DNA of 64,000 nt, taken from Ichthyophis bannanicus (taxonomy: Eukaryota; Chordata; Amphibia; Gymnophiona; Ichthyophiidae). Both the position numbers and the translations under genes were made by a program. Position 1 is the first letter of the stretch. Each line of letters starts with the position of its first letter. Positions 1-9,679 of this stretch are shown piece by piece. The notes under the pieces are model-generated. The model did no database searches. It had not been told where the DNA came from and saw only the letters and a list, made by a program, of their open reading frames with translations. The DNA lies in contig CM066032.1 of the NCBI GenBank assembly GCA_033557465.1, forward strand, positions 60,672,955-60,736,954. Reading direction: 5' to 3'.

Positions 1-1891
1 GGTCAGATCGAGGTCCATCAAGCCCAGTATCCTGTTTCCAACAGTGGCCAATCTAGGTCATACGTACCTAGCAGTTTCCCCAAAAGACACAGATTCTGCA
101 GTGCTTGTACTAGGCCAAGCATTGATATCCTGGGTCCCTTTTTAATAGTGGTTTATGGACCTTTCCTCCAGGAACTTGTCCAAACCTTTTTTAAACCCAG
201 CTATACTAACAGCCCTTACTACATCCTCCGGTAACAGATTCCAGAGTTTGATTACACGTTGAGTGAAGAAATATTTTCTCCTATTTGTCTTAAATAGTTT
301 ACCCTGTAGCTTCATTACATGTCCCCTAGTCCTTCTATATTCTGCTAGCGTAAACAATTGATCCACGTTTATCCGTTCCACTCCATTCATTAATTTATAC
401 ACCTCTATCATATCTCCCCTCAGCCGTCTCTTTTCTAGGTTAAAGAGCCCTAACCTTTTTAGCCTCTCTTCATAGGAGTAGCCTTCCATCCCCTTCACCA
501 ATTTGGTGGCTCTTCTCTGTACTTTTTCTAATAACTCTATGTCCTTTTTAAGATACGGTGACCAGAATTGCACACAATATTCAAGGTGCGGTCGTACCAT
601 GGAGCGATACAGAGGCATTATAATATCCTTTGTTTTATTCTCCATCCCTTCCTTATGATACCTAGCATTCTATTTGCTTTCTTGGCCGCCGCTGCACACT
701 GAGCGGAGGGTTTTAACATGTTATCCACGATGACTCCTAAATCTTTTTCCTGGGTGGTGGTTTCTAATGTGGAGCCTTGCATCGTGTAACTATAGTGTGG
801 GTTGTTCTTTCCTAGGTGCATAACTTTGCACTTGTCCACATTAAATTTCATCTGCCATTTGGATGCCCAGTCTTCCAATTTATCCAGATCCTCCTGCAGT
901 TTTCCACAATCCTCTTGGGTTTTAACAACTTTAAACAGTTTTGTGTCATCTGCAAATTTGATAACCTCACTAGTTATTCCCTTTTCCAGGTCATTTATGA
1001 ATATGTCAAAAAGTAGCGGACCCAGTACAGATCCCTGGGGTACTCCACTATTCACCTTTTCCATTGGGAATATTGGCCATTTAGCCCTACCCTCTGCTTT
1101 CTATCTTTTAACCAGTTCCTGATCCACAATAGTACACTGCCTCCTATCCCATGACTTTTTAGCTTCGCCAAAAGTCTCTGATGGGGGACCTTGTCAAAAG
1201 CTTTCTGAAAGTCCAGATACACTATATCAACCGACTCACCTTTGTCTACCTGTTTATGCACACCTTCAAAAAAACAGATCAGATTAGTAAGACAAGATCT
1301 TCCTTGTCTAAAGCCATGTTGGCTGTCTCCCATTAGGCCATGACTATCTACATGCTGTGTAATTTTGTTCTTTATGATGGTTTCTACCATTTTCCCTGGT
1401 ACTGACGTCAGGCTCACCGGTCTGTAATTTCCCGGGTCACCCCTGGAACCCTTTTTAAAAATTGGTGTTACGTTGGCGACCCTCCAATCTTCAGGTATTA
1501 CAGATGATTTTAATGAAAGTTCACAGATTACCAATAACAGGTCTGCAATCTCATATTTCAGTTCTTTCAACACTCTGGGATGTATACCATCCGGTCCAGG
1601 TGATTTGCTACTATTCAGTTTATCAAATAGTTGTAATATATCTTCCCGGTGTAGCGATATTTCTCTCAATTCCTCTGCAGTATCACCTTTAAATACCACT
1701 TCAGTCTTGGGTAACATCCCTACATCTTCCTCAGTAAAGACCGAAGCAAAGAATTCATTCAGTCTCTCTGCTATAGCCTTGTCTCCTCTTACTGCCCCTT
1801 TTACCCCTCTATCATCTAATGGTCCAATTGACTCTCTCACAGGTCTTTTGCTACGAATGTACTTGAAAAAGTCTTTATTTCGTGTTTTTGC
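1..1891 (-). mobile_element. CR1-B LINE, copy 1, 5'-truncated, RT broken by two frameshifts
   Basis: This is the 3' part of a CR1-clade non-LTR retrotransposon read on the minus strand. The RT frame runs from about 1,891 down to 1,052, then 1,064-618, then 645-142. Visible RT motifs are YLDFQKAFDKVPH (motif A), SGVPQGSVLGP (motif B) and KFADDTKLF (motif C with the catalytic Asp pair). Compared with the copies at 3,652 and 30,394, a base is missing near 1,060 and another near 645, and each shifts the frame. The 5' end is lost at about 1,891, where similarity to the other copies stops. The window starts inside the 3' UTR, so the octamer tail is not seen. The reading is firm for the family. The copy cannot encode an active enzyme. 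Confidence 0.93.
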
Positions 1892-2868
1892 AAGTCTAGC
1901 AGTGATTCTATACTGCTTGTAACACATAGAGAACAGTCCATCTCCTCTTGAGACAAAAGACTAGGCTCCACAAATTCCACTTGCATCGGCTCTGAGTCAG
2001 AGTTATCCCTTTCTGTATCTGGGGTTTCTCTGGCTATTGGAATTGGCCAGTTGCTATTCTTATTCTCTGGGTGTTTGTACAGTTCTTCTAAGGTTCGCCA
2101 GTGAGCGTGGCCTACCTTTGTGCTTTTACCATCTGGGTTATACAAGGGAGGTTTACTTTCCTTTCTTGTAAAATGAGCAATGCTTTTAAAAGGGCACTTA
2201 TAAGGTGAGCTTTTTCTCTTAAAAACAGAGTCAGCATACCTTGGCTTCCAACAGCATGTAGAACAGGAACTTTCTCCTTCCAGTAGTTCTCCTGGGATAC
2301 AATCCTCGTGCCAGTCTTTCCCCTGAAAGCTCTTGTTACCTTTCAGTCTGGTCACTTGTTCCTCCGGTAAGTGCAGGCCTCTGCCCAAGCCTAACTTCTG
2401 GCTTCTTCCTTCAGCACTGCTCTGCTTCCCAAAGTGACTGTTCCTTTGCTCAGCATTGCTTTCCCATTCACTCCTAGGGCTTAACTCAATGCTCCTGGTG
2501 CTTCCTTCTTCTTGGCCCTTGCTCGTGGTGCATTTCTCTCGCACGGCTTTGCTCCTGGTGCTTCTCTCCGGTCCACCTCTATCTCCACCTCCTTTCCAGT
2601 CTCCAGCCTCTTGCTTATAAAGCTCTCCTGTGTTTGAGCTTTTTGGGCTGCTTGTCAGGTGGTGTCGATTAGCTGGGTGTGTCCAGTCAGCCTCTGTGAG
2701 TGCACGTCTGCTCCCTCTAGCTGCTCTGTGCGGGAATTGCATCCCGTGCACATCTTTTATATTGTGAAAAACAGCTTCTTTTCTTGCATCTTTGCTTCCA
2801 TCAGCTCCTGCTGCATGACAACGCGCATGAGCAGAGAGGGAATTGGCGTACAAATCATTCTGCTCCAA
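1837..2868 (-). CDS. unrecognised 343-codon open frame next to CR1-B
   Basis: A long minus-strand open frame starts with ATG at 2,868. Its last 18 or so codons run into the CR1-B copy in a non-RT frame, so the natural product would be shorter or differ at the end. The product is hydrophilic and rich in Ser, Glu, Lys and Arg, with no membrane segment. It has a small cysteine cluster (SCSTCCW, then YKCPF) near residues 205-230 and an acidic stretch with SDSEPMQVE near residue 297. I do not recognise a family. It could be the gag-like or 5' region of an LTR retroelement, a host exon, or chance coding. No splice-site case can be made from the sequence alone. Confidence 0.25.
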   Translation of the reverse strand: MEQNDLYANSLSAHARCHAAGADGSKDARKEAVFHNIKDVHGMQFPHRAARGSRRALTEADWTHPANRHHLTSSPKSSNTGELYKQEAGDWKGGGDRGGPERSTRSKAVREKCTTSKGQEEGSTRSIELSPRSEWESNAEQRNSHFGKQSSAEGRSQKLGLGRGLHLPEEQVTRLKGNKSFQGKDWHEDCIPGELLEGESSCSTCCWKPRYADSVFKRKSSPYKCPFKSIAHFTRKESKPPLYNPDGKSTKVGHAHWRTLEELYKHPENKNSNWPIPIARETPDTERDNSDSEPMQVEFVEPSLLSQEEMDCSLCVTSSIESLLDLQKHEIKTFSSTFVAKDL

Positions 2869-2939
2869 AAAGAGTTTTTTTGGAAAACATCATTGCCAAC
2901 AATGTGTCAGAGGGAAACAAAACGATTGCCTCCCTTATA

Positions 2940-3579
2940 GACATCCTCCTGGCTCTGGGTATTTCATTTTAATGTAATATACTTTATGTTTTACACTCTA
3001 GTTCATTTATTTGGTTCGTCTGAGTCTTTCTCAAGTCTAAAACGTGCCTTCGTAAGTACATCTTCCATGTCCCTCATTGAGCTATATGCTACTTTTTATA
3101 GTCTCCATTTTATTATCTATGCTATGTTTTAATGTTTGCTTGCTTATTTATTTATTTATTTATTTATCTGTTTTATTCTGGTTTTACAGTGGTTATTTAT
3201 GATTTTTAATGATTTATTTATTTTAAATGTTATCATTTATTGATAATTATGGAGTTTTGATTAGTTATTATTATTATTATTTATATTTATTAGATGTTGT
3301 TTTTAATGTTTTCTGATATCATGTTTTTATATTTGTATATTATGTTAGTTCATTCTTATTTTATTTTATGTTCAAAGATGCGTTCCCCCTGAAGAAGGCG
3401 ATCTTGTCAAAACGCGTTGAGGTTCCTTAAATAAAAACGTTTTGCACAAGTATATCCAACCTTCGCCTTTGTGTTTCCTTTCTCACAAAGTGATAATAGC
3501 AATATGTAGAAAAAAATCAAACTAAACCCTCAGAAAGCCAGATGCTGTATATTGTGCAAGACCAGCGAAACAGAAACTA
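2940..3579. other. AT-rich stretch without a recognised gene
   Basis: Long runs of TTTA and ATTT units (for example 3,145-3,170 and 3,270-3,300) give a strongly AT-rich tract, followed by a hammerhead-like motif at 3,384-3,424 and an AATAAA-like stretch near 3,430. The 3' portion may be the end of a decayed Penelope-like element, but no coding remnant is visible. Confidence 0.5.
3384..3424 (+). ncRNA. degenerate hammerhead-like motif
   Basis: The order CTGAAGA, short GC-rich stem-loop, AAAA (GAAA expected), then ACGCGTT matches a minimal type I hammerhead layout with a very short stem III. The GAAA box is decayed, so self-cleavage is unlikely. Similar layouts occur at 23,521, 37,548, 42,528, 57,373 and 57,520 in this window. 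Hammerheads at Penelope-like element ends are established knowledge. Membership of this copy is inference. Confidence 0.4.
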
Positions 3580-3650
3580 CTATTACTAATAATCATTTGT
3601 ACAGTGCTACAAGGCGTACACAGGGCTATACATATAGATGTAAGACACTT
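3580..3650 (+). repeat. L2-type 3' tail fragment
   Basis: A short stretch beginning with CTACTATTACTAATAATCAT and containing 'gtgctacaaggcgtacacag' matches the stretches at 5,425-5,490 and 13,010-13,125. It appears to be the conserved 3' UTR tail of an L2-like LINE or of a SINE that borrows that tail. Confidence 0.55.
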
Positions 3651-3651
3651 A

Positions 3652-5298
3652 AGAATATAAGAACATAAGATATGCCATACTGGGTCAGACCAAGGTCCAA
3701 CAAAGCCCAGTATCCTGTTTCCAACAGTGGCCAGTCTAGGTCATAAGTACCCAGCAGTCTCCCCAAAAGACACAAGGTTCCTCAATGCTTGTATTGGGTC
3801 AAGCAATGGTATCCTGGGTCCCTTTTAATAATGGTTTATGGGCCTTTCCTCCAGGAACTTGTCCAAACCTTTTTTAAACCCAGCTACACTAACAGCTTTT
3901 ACTACAATTTTGAGTTTGATTGCACGTTGAGTGAAAAAATATTTTCTCTTATTAGTCTTAAATAGGTTACCCAGGAGCTTCATTGCATGTCCCCTAGTCT
4001 TTTTATATTCTGATGACGTAAACAATTGATCTACGTTTACCCGTTCCACTCCATTTATTAATTTATAGACCTCTATCATATCTCCCCTCAGCCGTCTCTT
4101 TTCCAGGTTGAAGAGCCCTAACCTTCATAGGAGTAGCCTTCCATCCCCTTTACCATTTTGGTGGCTCTTCTCTGAACCTTTCCTAATAACGCTGTATCCT
4201 TTTTAAGATACGGCGACCAGAATTGCACACAATATTCAAGGTGTGATCGCACCATGGAACGATACAGAGGCATTATAATATCCTTTGTTTTATTTTCCAT
4301 TCCTTTCCTTATGATACCTAGCATTCTATTTGCTTTCTTAGCCGCCGCTGCACACTGGGCCAAGGGTTTTAACATGTTCTCCACGATGACACCAAAATTT
4401 TTTTCCTGGGTGGTGGTTCCCAATGTGGAACCTTGTATTGTGTAACCATAGTTTGGGTTTTGCTTTCCTATGTGCATAACTTTGCACTTGTCCACATTAA
4501 ATTTCATCTGCCATTTGTATGCCCAGTCTTCCAATTTAACAAGACCCTCTTGCAATTTTCCACAATCCTCTTGGGTTTTAACAACTTTAAACAGTTTTGT
4601 GTCATCTGCAAATTTGATAACCTCACTTGTTATTCCCTTTTCCAGGTCATTTATGAATATGTCAAAAAGCAGCGGACCCAGCACAGATCCCTGGGGTACA
4701 CCACTATTCACCTTTCTCCATTGGGAAAATTGGCCATTTAGCCCTACCCTCTGCTTTCTATATTTTAAGCAGTTCCTGATCCACAATAATACACTGCCTC
4801 CTATCCCATGACTTTTTAGTTTTGCCAGAAGTCTCTGATGAGGGACCTTGTCAAAGGCTTTCTGAAAGTCCAAATACACTATATCAACTCGCTCACCTTT
4901 GTCCACCTGTTTATTCACACCTTCAAAAAAACATAACAGATTAGTAAAACAAGACCTTCCTTGTCTAAAGCCATGTTGGCTGTCTCCCATTAAGCCATGA
5001 ATATCTACATGATGAGTCATTTTGTTACTTTTTGATGGTTTCTACCATTTTTCCCAGTACTGACGTCAGGCTCACCGGTCTGTAGTTTCCCGGATCACCC
5101 CTGGAACCCTTTTTAAAAATTGGCATTAGATTGGCCATCCTCCAATCTTCAGGTATTACAGATGATTTTAATGATAGTTCACAGATTACTAATAGCAAGT
5201 CTGCAATCTCATATTTCAGTTCTTTCAACACCCTTGGATGGATACCATCCGGTCCAGGTGATGTGCTACTCTTCAGTTTATCAGATAGCTGTAATACA
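3652..5298 (-). mobile_element. CR1-B LINE, copy 2, 5'-truncated
   Basis: Minus-strand copy of the same CR1 lineage as 1-1,891. It begins at its 3' end with tandem units of the 'gaacataa' type (TTATGTTC on the coding strand), the short-octamer terminus typical of CR1. RT coding runs 5,231-5,025, 5,020-4,118 and 4,079-3,825, with motif A YLDFQKAFDKVPH, motif B SGVPQGSVLGP and FADDTKLF. Breaks include a lost segment near 3,905, a small deletion near 4,125 and a frame change near 5,022. Similarity to other copies stops at about 5,298, so about two thirds of ORF2 is missing or truncated. Confidence 0.93.
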
Positions 5299-5424
5299 AA
5301 TAGTTATTCATTTGTTCAAATCTCTATGGAATGCTTTTTCTCTAGGGATACTATTTCCTTGAAAAATCTATGCGCATTGTTGCCACCCCAAATTTAATCC
5401 TACCTCTGACAGTCAACTCACTTA

Positions 5425-5990
5425 CTACTACTACTAATCATTTGCATTGTGCTACAAGATATACGCAGTCCCTGCTCATCAGAGCTTACAATCTAATATA
5501 TACAAAAAAAAACATTGCAAAACTGAGGACTAGAGTATGGCAAGATACACATAAATAGTAGACAAGAGAATGAGGAGCATCAGGATCCAAAGGCAAACCT
5601 CAAAGAGGTGGGTCTTCAGCTTGGACTTGAACAGGACCAGAGAAGGAGCCCGATGCACTGACTCAGGTTGTTTGTTCCAGGCATATGGAGTAACAAGGTG
5701 GAAAAGCCTGGAGTTGGCAGTGGCAGATAAGACCAGCTATAAAAGGGATCTGCCAGAGGGGTGGACTTCAAGAGGAGGGGTGTGGAGTGAGATAAGAGAG
5801 GAAAGGTAGTGAGGAGCCGCAGAATGAATGCACTTGTAGGTCGATAGCAGAAGTTTGAACTGGATGTGGAAATGGATCGGGAGTCAGTGAAATGACTTGA
5901 GAAGAGGGGTTACATGAGCATAGCAACACGGGCAGAAGATAAGCTGCATGGTGAAATTTTGAACAGTTTGAAGGGGCTGAATTGCTTTGG
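5425..5990 (-). mobile_element. L2-like LINE, 3' end fragment
   Basis: Read on the minus strand, the region gives the C-terminal end of an L2-type ORF2, including an AWNKQP motif and a Leu/Lys-rich FKSKLKTHLF segment, with stops and frame changes. It is followed (plus-strand side 5,425-5,490) by a TACTACTACT-type tail shared with 3,580 and 13,010. The W-N-x-L-P-like box and F-K-x-x-L-K-T-x-L-F end are standard for L2-like LINEs. Only about 190 codons remain. Confidence 0.7.
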
Positions 5991-7140
5991 AAAATGGCCC
6001 TCATGGGGGGTAATTCTATAACAAAGTATCTAGAATAATTTCCAAACATGCATCTATTTTAGCCCTGCTTTATAAATACAACATGTGTGCCTATGTTCTT
6101 TATAAAGCAGACTACTACAATGACCCACACAAATTTACACCTGCTCCAAGACTGGTCCCAAAGTGTATGTACTCTATGCATATGCAGGACTGGAATGCTG
6201 ATGCTGCAGGTGGAGTTTTTGAACTCTGGAGGGTCCGGCTTCGGACTTTGGAGGAGTAAGGACTGAGGTGAAGCCTGTTGACTTTTTTTTCTTCTCTCAC
6301 CTGCCAGTCCAGGAATCCCTCTCAGCAGCTGACACGCTGTTTGGCAGACTGGGGATACAGCTTCCAAGAGTCCATCTCTTGGGAAATTTTAGGGCTCTCA
6401 AGGTGGGACCAATATACACTAGAAGGCCTGGTGGCAGCTTTAATCCCCTTTCTCACAATAAGAGTTCTCAACCAAAGAGTTTACTCAAGGTATTTAAAGG
6501 TCTCTGACAAGGATAACAGCAGAGATAAATATATTATCCAAGCGATTATCGTTCTTTCTCCTTACTACTGTTAATGGCTATCCTGGAGTTGGGAAATCTC
6601 TTCCCGCACTAGTTTCTCTCAGAGCACCTGCAGCCGGTGTGATCCCTTGTGAAACACAATCGTATCTCCTGACTCTAGGCATCCGGAGTATCCTCTTCAC
6701 CCATGCCTCTTTCACTGGATCAGTGTTCCCTGCACCTTCTCCTCTACTGGCTCCTTCATTATTCCTTCCGAGTTAGAGCAGCAGCTTCAGCAGGCCTGTT
6801 CACTGCGTGGTTACTGGCTGGTCCTCCCAACTGGGGGGGGGGGGGGGTAGACCAAATGCTTCTCCCTCCTTCCTTGGGTGCCTAACTGTGGGCCCAGGGG
6901 CAGCTACTCCTCTTTGAGGCAGACATTTACTGCACAATGCAATGGCCAAGCCAGCCAGTATTGCCAGATGATCTGAAAATTTCCAGCCCAATGTTGGTAC
7001 AAAAAAAGCCCAAAACAGCAACCCCCCTTGGCCGCACCATCCCCTTCCTTGACTGGCTAATCTGGCAGTCTATCAAGTATCACCTTTCTGCATGGCCCCA
7101 CCCTCCACAATCCTGATTGGCTGGAGTTTGGCAGTCAATC
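5991..7140. other. anonymous DNA, no supported gene
   Basis: Short open frames only. A run of G at about 6,833-6,847 is the one clear low-complexity feature. I see no splice-framed exon, repeat terminus or RNA gene. Confidence 0.6.
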
Positions 7141-7408
7141 ATAGAAACATAATAGCATAAAAGACCACATGGCCTATCTAGTCTGTCCTTCCATTTCAAC
7201 CACTACAACAGTCCCCTTTTTCCTTTAGAGATCCTCTGGGTTTGTCCCATACTTCTTTGAATTCAGATACTGTCCTCATCTCTACCACCTCCACTGGGAG
7301 ACTATTCTACAGATCCACCACTCTTTCCATAAAGAAATATTTCCGCATATTACTCCCGAATCTATCCCCTCGTAGCAGAGCTTGCTTTCAATCGAAAGAG
7401 GCTCTTAC
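7141..7408 (-). mobile_element. CR1-C LINE, 3' end fragment
   Basis: The minus strand carries the last coding segment and 3' UTR of the same CR1 lineage as 29,071-29,990. The plus-strand text from 'agaccacatggcctatctag' through the 'ccactctttccataaagaaa' block is near-identical between the two. The 3' end is marked by 'atagaaacataatag', a CR1-style short repeat terminus. The fragment ends abruptly against the RTE element at 7,409. Confidence 0.85.
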
Positions 7409-8495
7409 ACCCTTGTTGTAGTTGTTAAGTGCCGTCGAGTCGGAGTCGACTCATGGCGACCCTCTGGATAGCTATCCTAAATTGTGTTCGGTCTTGAGTC
7501 AGGCAGCTCATTGTTGACAGACTGGTACTCGTAGCTGCTGTTATTGTATCGATCCATCTCATTGCTGGCCTTCCTCTTTTGCGCTGACCTTCTATCTTGC
7601 CAAGCATGATGTCCTTCTCTAATGATCTCTCTCTTCGCATGATGTGTCCAAAGTATGAAAGTCGAAGTCTTGTCATCTGAGCTTCTAAAGAAAGCTTAGG
7701 TTTGATCTCCTCTAGTACCAACTGGTTTGTTCTTCAGGCAGTCCATGGTATACACAATATTCGCCGCCAGCACCATAATTCAAAGGCATCAATTTTCTTC
7801 CTGTCTATCTTTTTCACTGTCCAGCTTTCACATCCATATGATGTTATTGAAAATACCATGGCTTGAACAAGTCGAATCTTTGTATGGAGAGAGACATCTC
7901 TGCTCTTGAGGATCTTATCTAGGTCTTTCATAGCCATTCTGCCAAGAGCAATGCGTCGTCTGATTTCTTGACTGCTTGTTGCTTCTTTATTGATAGTTGA
8001 TCCAAGTAGGTTGAAGTTGTTCACGATTTCTTCTCCTTCAACGATGAACCTGTTGATTATGCCAGTTGTCATGATCTTTGTCTTCTTTACATTAAGGTGC
8101 AGGCCCATTTTGAGATTATGTTCTTTGATTGTGAGAAGCAAATGTTTCAGATCATCTTCACTTTCAGCCAGTAATGTGGTATCATCAGCATAGCGAAGGT
8201 TGTTGATGAGTCTTCCACCAATCTTCACACTTCTGTTGTCTTCATACAATCCTGCTTCTCTGATGATTTGTTCAGCATATAAATTAAACAGTTAGGGGGA
8301 AAGTATGCAGCCTTGTCTTACACCTTTGCTTATTTTAAACCATTCTGTTTCTCCTTGTTCCGTTCGAACTGCTGCTTCTTGATCAATGTACAGATTATGC
8401 AAGAGTACGATCAGGTGTTCTGGTATACCCATGCTTCTTAATGTGGCCCAGAGTTTCTCATGATTTACACAGTCAAACGCCTTGCTATACAAATT
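7409..8495 (-). mobile_element. RTE (BovB-type) LINE, 3' half, with in-frame stops
   Basis: On the minus strand the RT shows FDCVNHEKLW (motif A), GVRQGCILSP (motif B) and LRYADDTTLLAES (motif C with the YADD catalytic pair), then a thumb and C-terminal region with SYGCESWTVKK, FELWCWRRIL and GQRKRGRPAMRWID, all typical of RTE/BovB ORF2. A stop interrupts the frame right after motif B (about 8,294), and the frame breaks again near 7,728. The 3' terminus has the self-complementary block 'gagtcggagtcgactcatgg', the tail reused by RTE-mobilised SINEs. It is truncated 5' of RT motif A, so the endonuclease is absent. Confidence 0.92.
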
Positions 8496-9679
8496 GCTGG
8501 GAGGGTGGCATTAAAACAATAAAGAAAATGAAATCTTCACAGTACTGGGGCCTATGGACTGAATGAGGAGAGCGGGGCTGAAACAGGAACTGGGTATCAA
8601 TGAAACTTAAGATGGACAGAGGACCTCCCACCCACAGAAGGCAGTCTTCTCCTCATAGACTTAATACTGCTGAGAATGCAAGAGGCTCAGTTGTGAGGGA
8701 ATCCCTCCTTCTGTGAAAGCTTCATGTGTCAGAGAAGTCACACCGAGAAGATCGCACAATATCTCTCTGCGACTTAATGCTCTCAGAGCAGCAGTGCCAG
8801 AGGAAGGGGCTGGGAGCAAGGAAGAACTAAAATAAAGCTCACAAAGTGGCTGGGAGTGTGGCAGATCAGATTTATTACAAAAAATACAGTCGCGTGTAAG
8901 TTTCTCTTCAGGACCCTCCCCATTCCACACGCTTTGGTGCAGGACCATGCCATTTCTATCCTAGCGGTAGGGGCATGCCTCTTATTGCAACAGCCCCCTT
9001 GTGGGATGGCTTCTTTGGTTCCGCCTGCCCCTTTATAACCCCTAGTAATAGGATGTGAGTTGTGGTCTTCGTGGATGTGGATTTATGTGGAAAGTGCAGA
9101 GACCCTGTAATGGGTTGTCATTTTGTTTTGTCTCCAGCTTGGAATCACCCCTTGGTCCTTGATCTTATCTACATGTTAAGAGTGCGAGTCCATCAGAGCT
9201 TTGCCCTACCCCTCTGCCTGACAGTGAAGGTGTTGGCTTGCTACCCAAGCCTACGGAGGCCATTACACTGCCGGAATGGACCTTACCTACTGGACCAGGT
9301 ATGATGGAAAGGTTGCTTCTCAGTACAGATGGAAAGAGGAGAGAATTAGGTGAGGACGGAGAGAGACTTTGATGTCTGCTTAACATGTTAGGAGCCCAAT
9401 AAGGAAATCCTCTGTCTACAGCAGGACAGGTTGGGGTCATAGGCACAAACACCTAAAGTTGATACTGCCTGTGTCACTAAGGCTTCTGCATTTCTTGGTC
9501 TGAGGATTATAACCACATACTATTCAGTTTGAACATTTTACACAGTAAAGAGAATTGGAGCACCCAATTCTATGTCAAGAGCTTCTTTGAGGTTATGCAC
9601 TAAAGCCTTGAAGGGATTTCCTTCCTTCCTCCCCCCTCCCCCCCCCCCCCCCGTCCGCCAGGTAGAATCTGCTCCCTTT
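8496..9679. other. anonymous DNA, no supported gene
   Basis: No recognisable coding segment, repeat terminus or RNA gene. A C-run interrupted by T lies at about 9,630-9,652, just before the CR1-D element begins. Confidence 0.55.
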
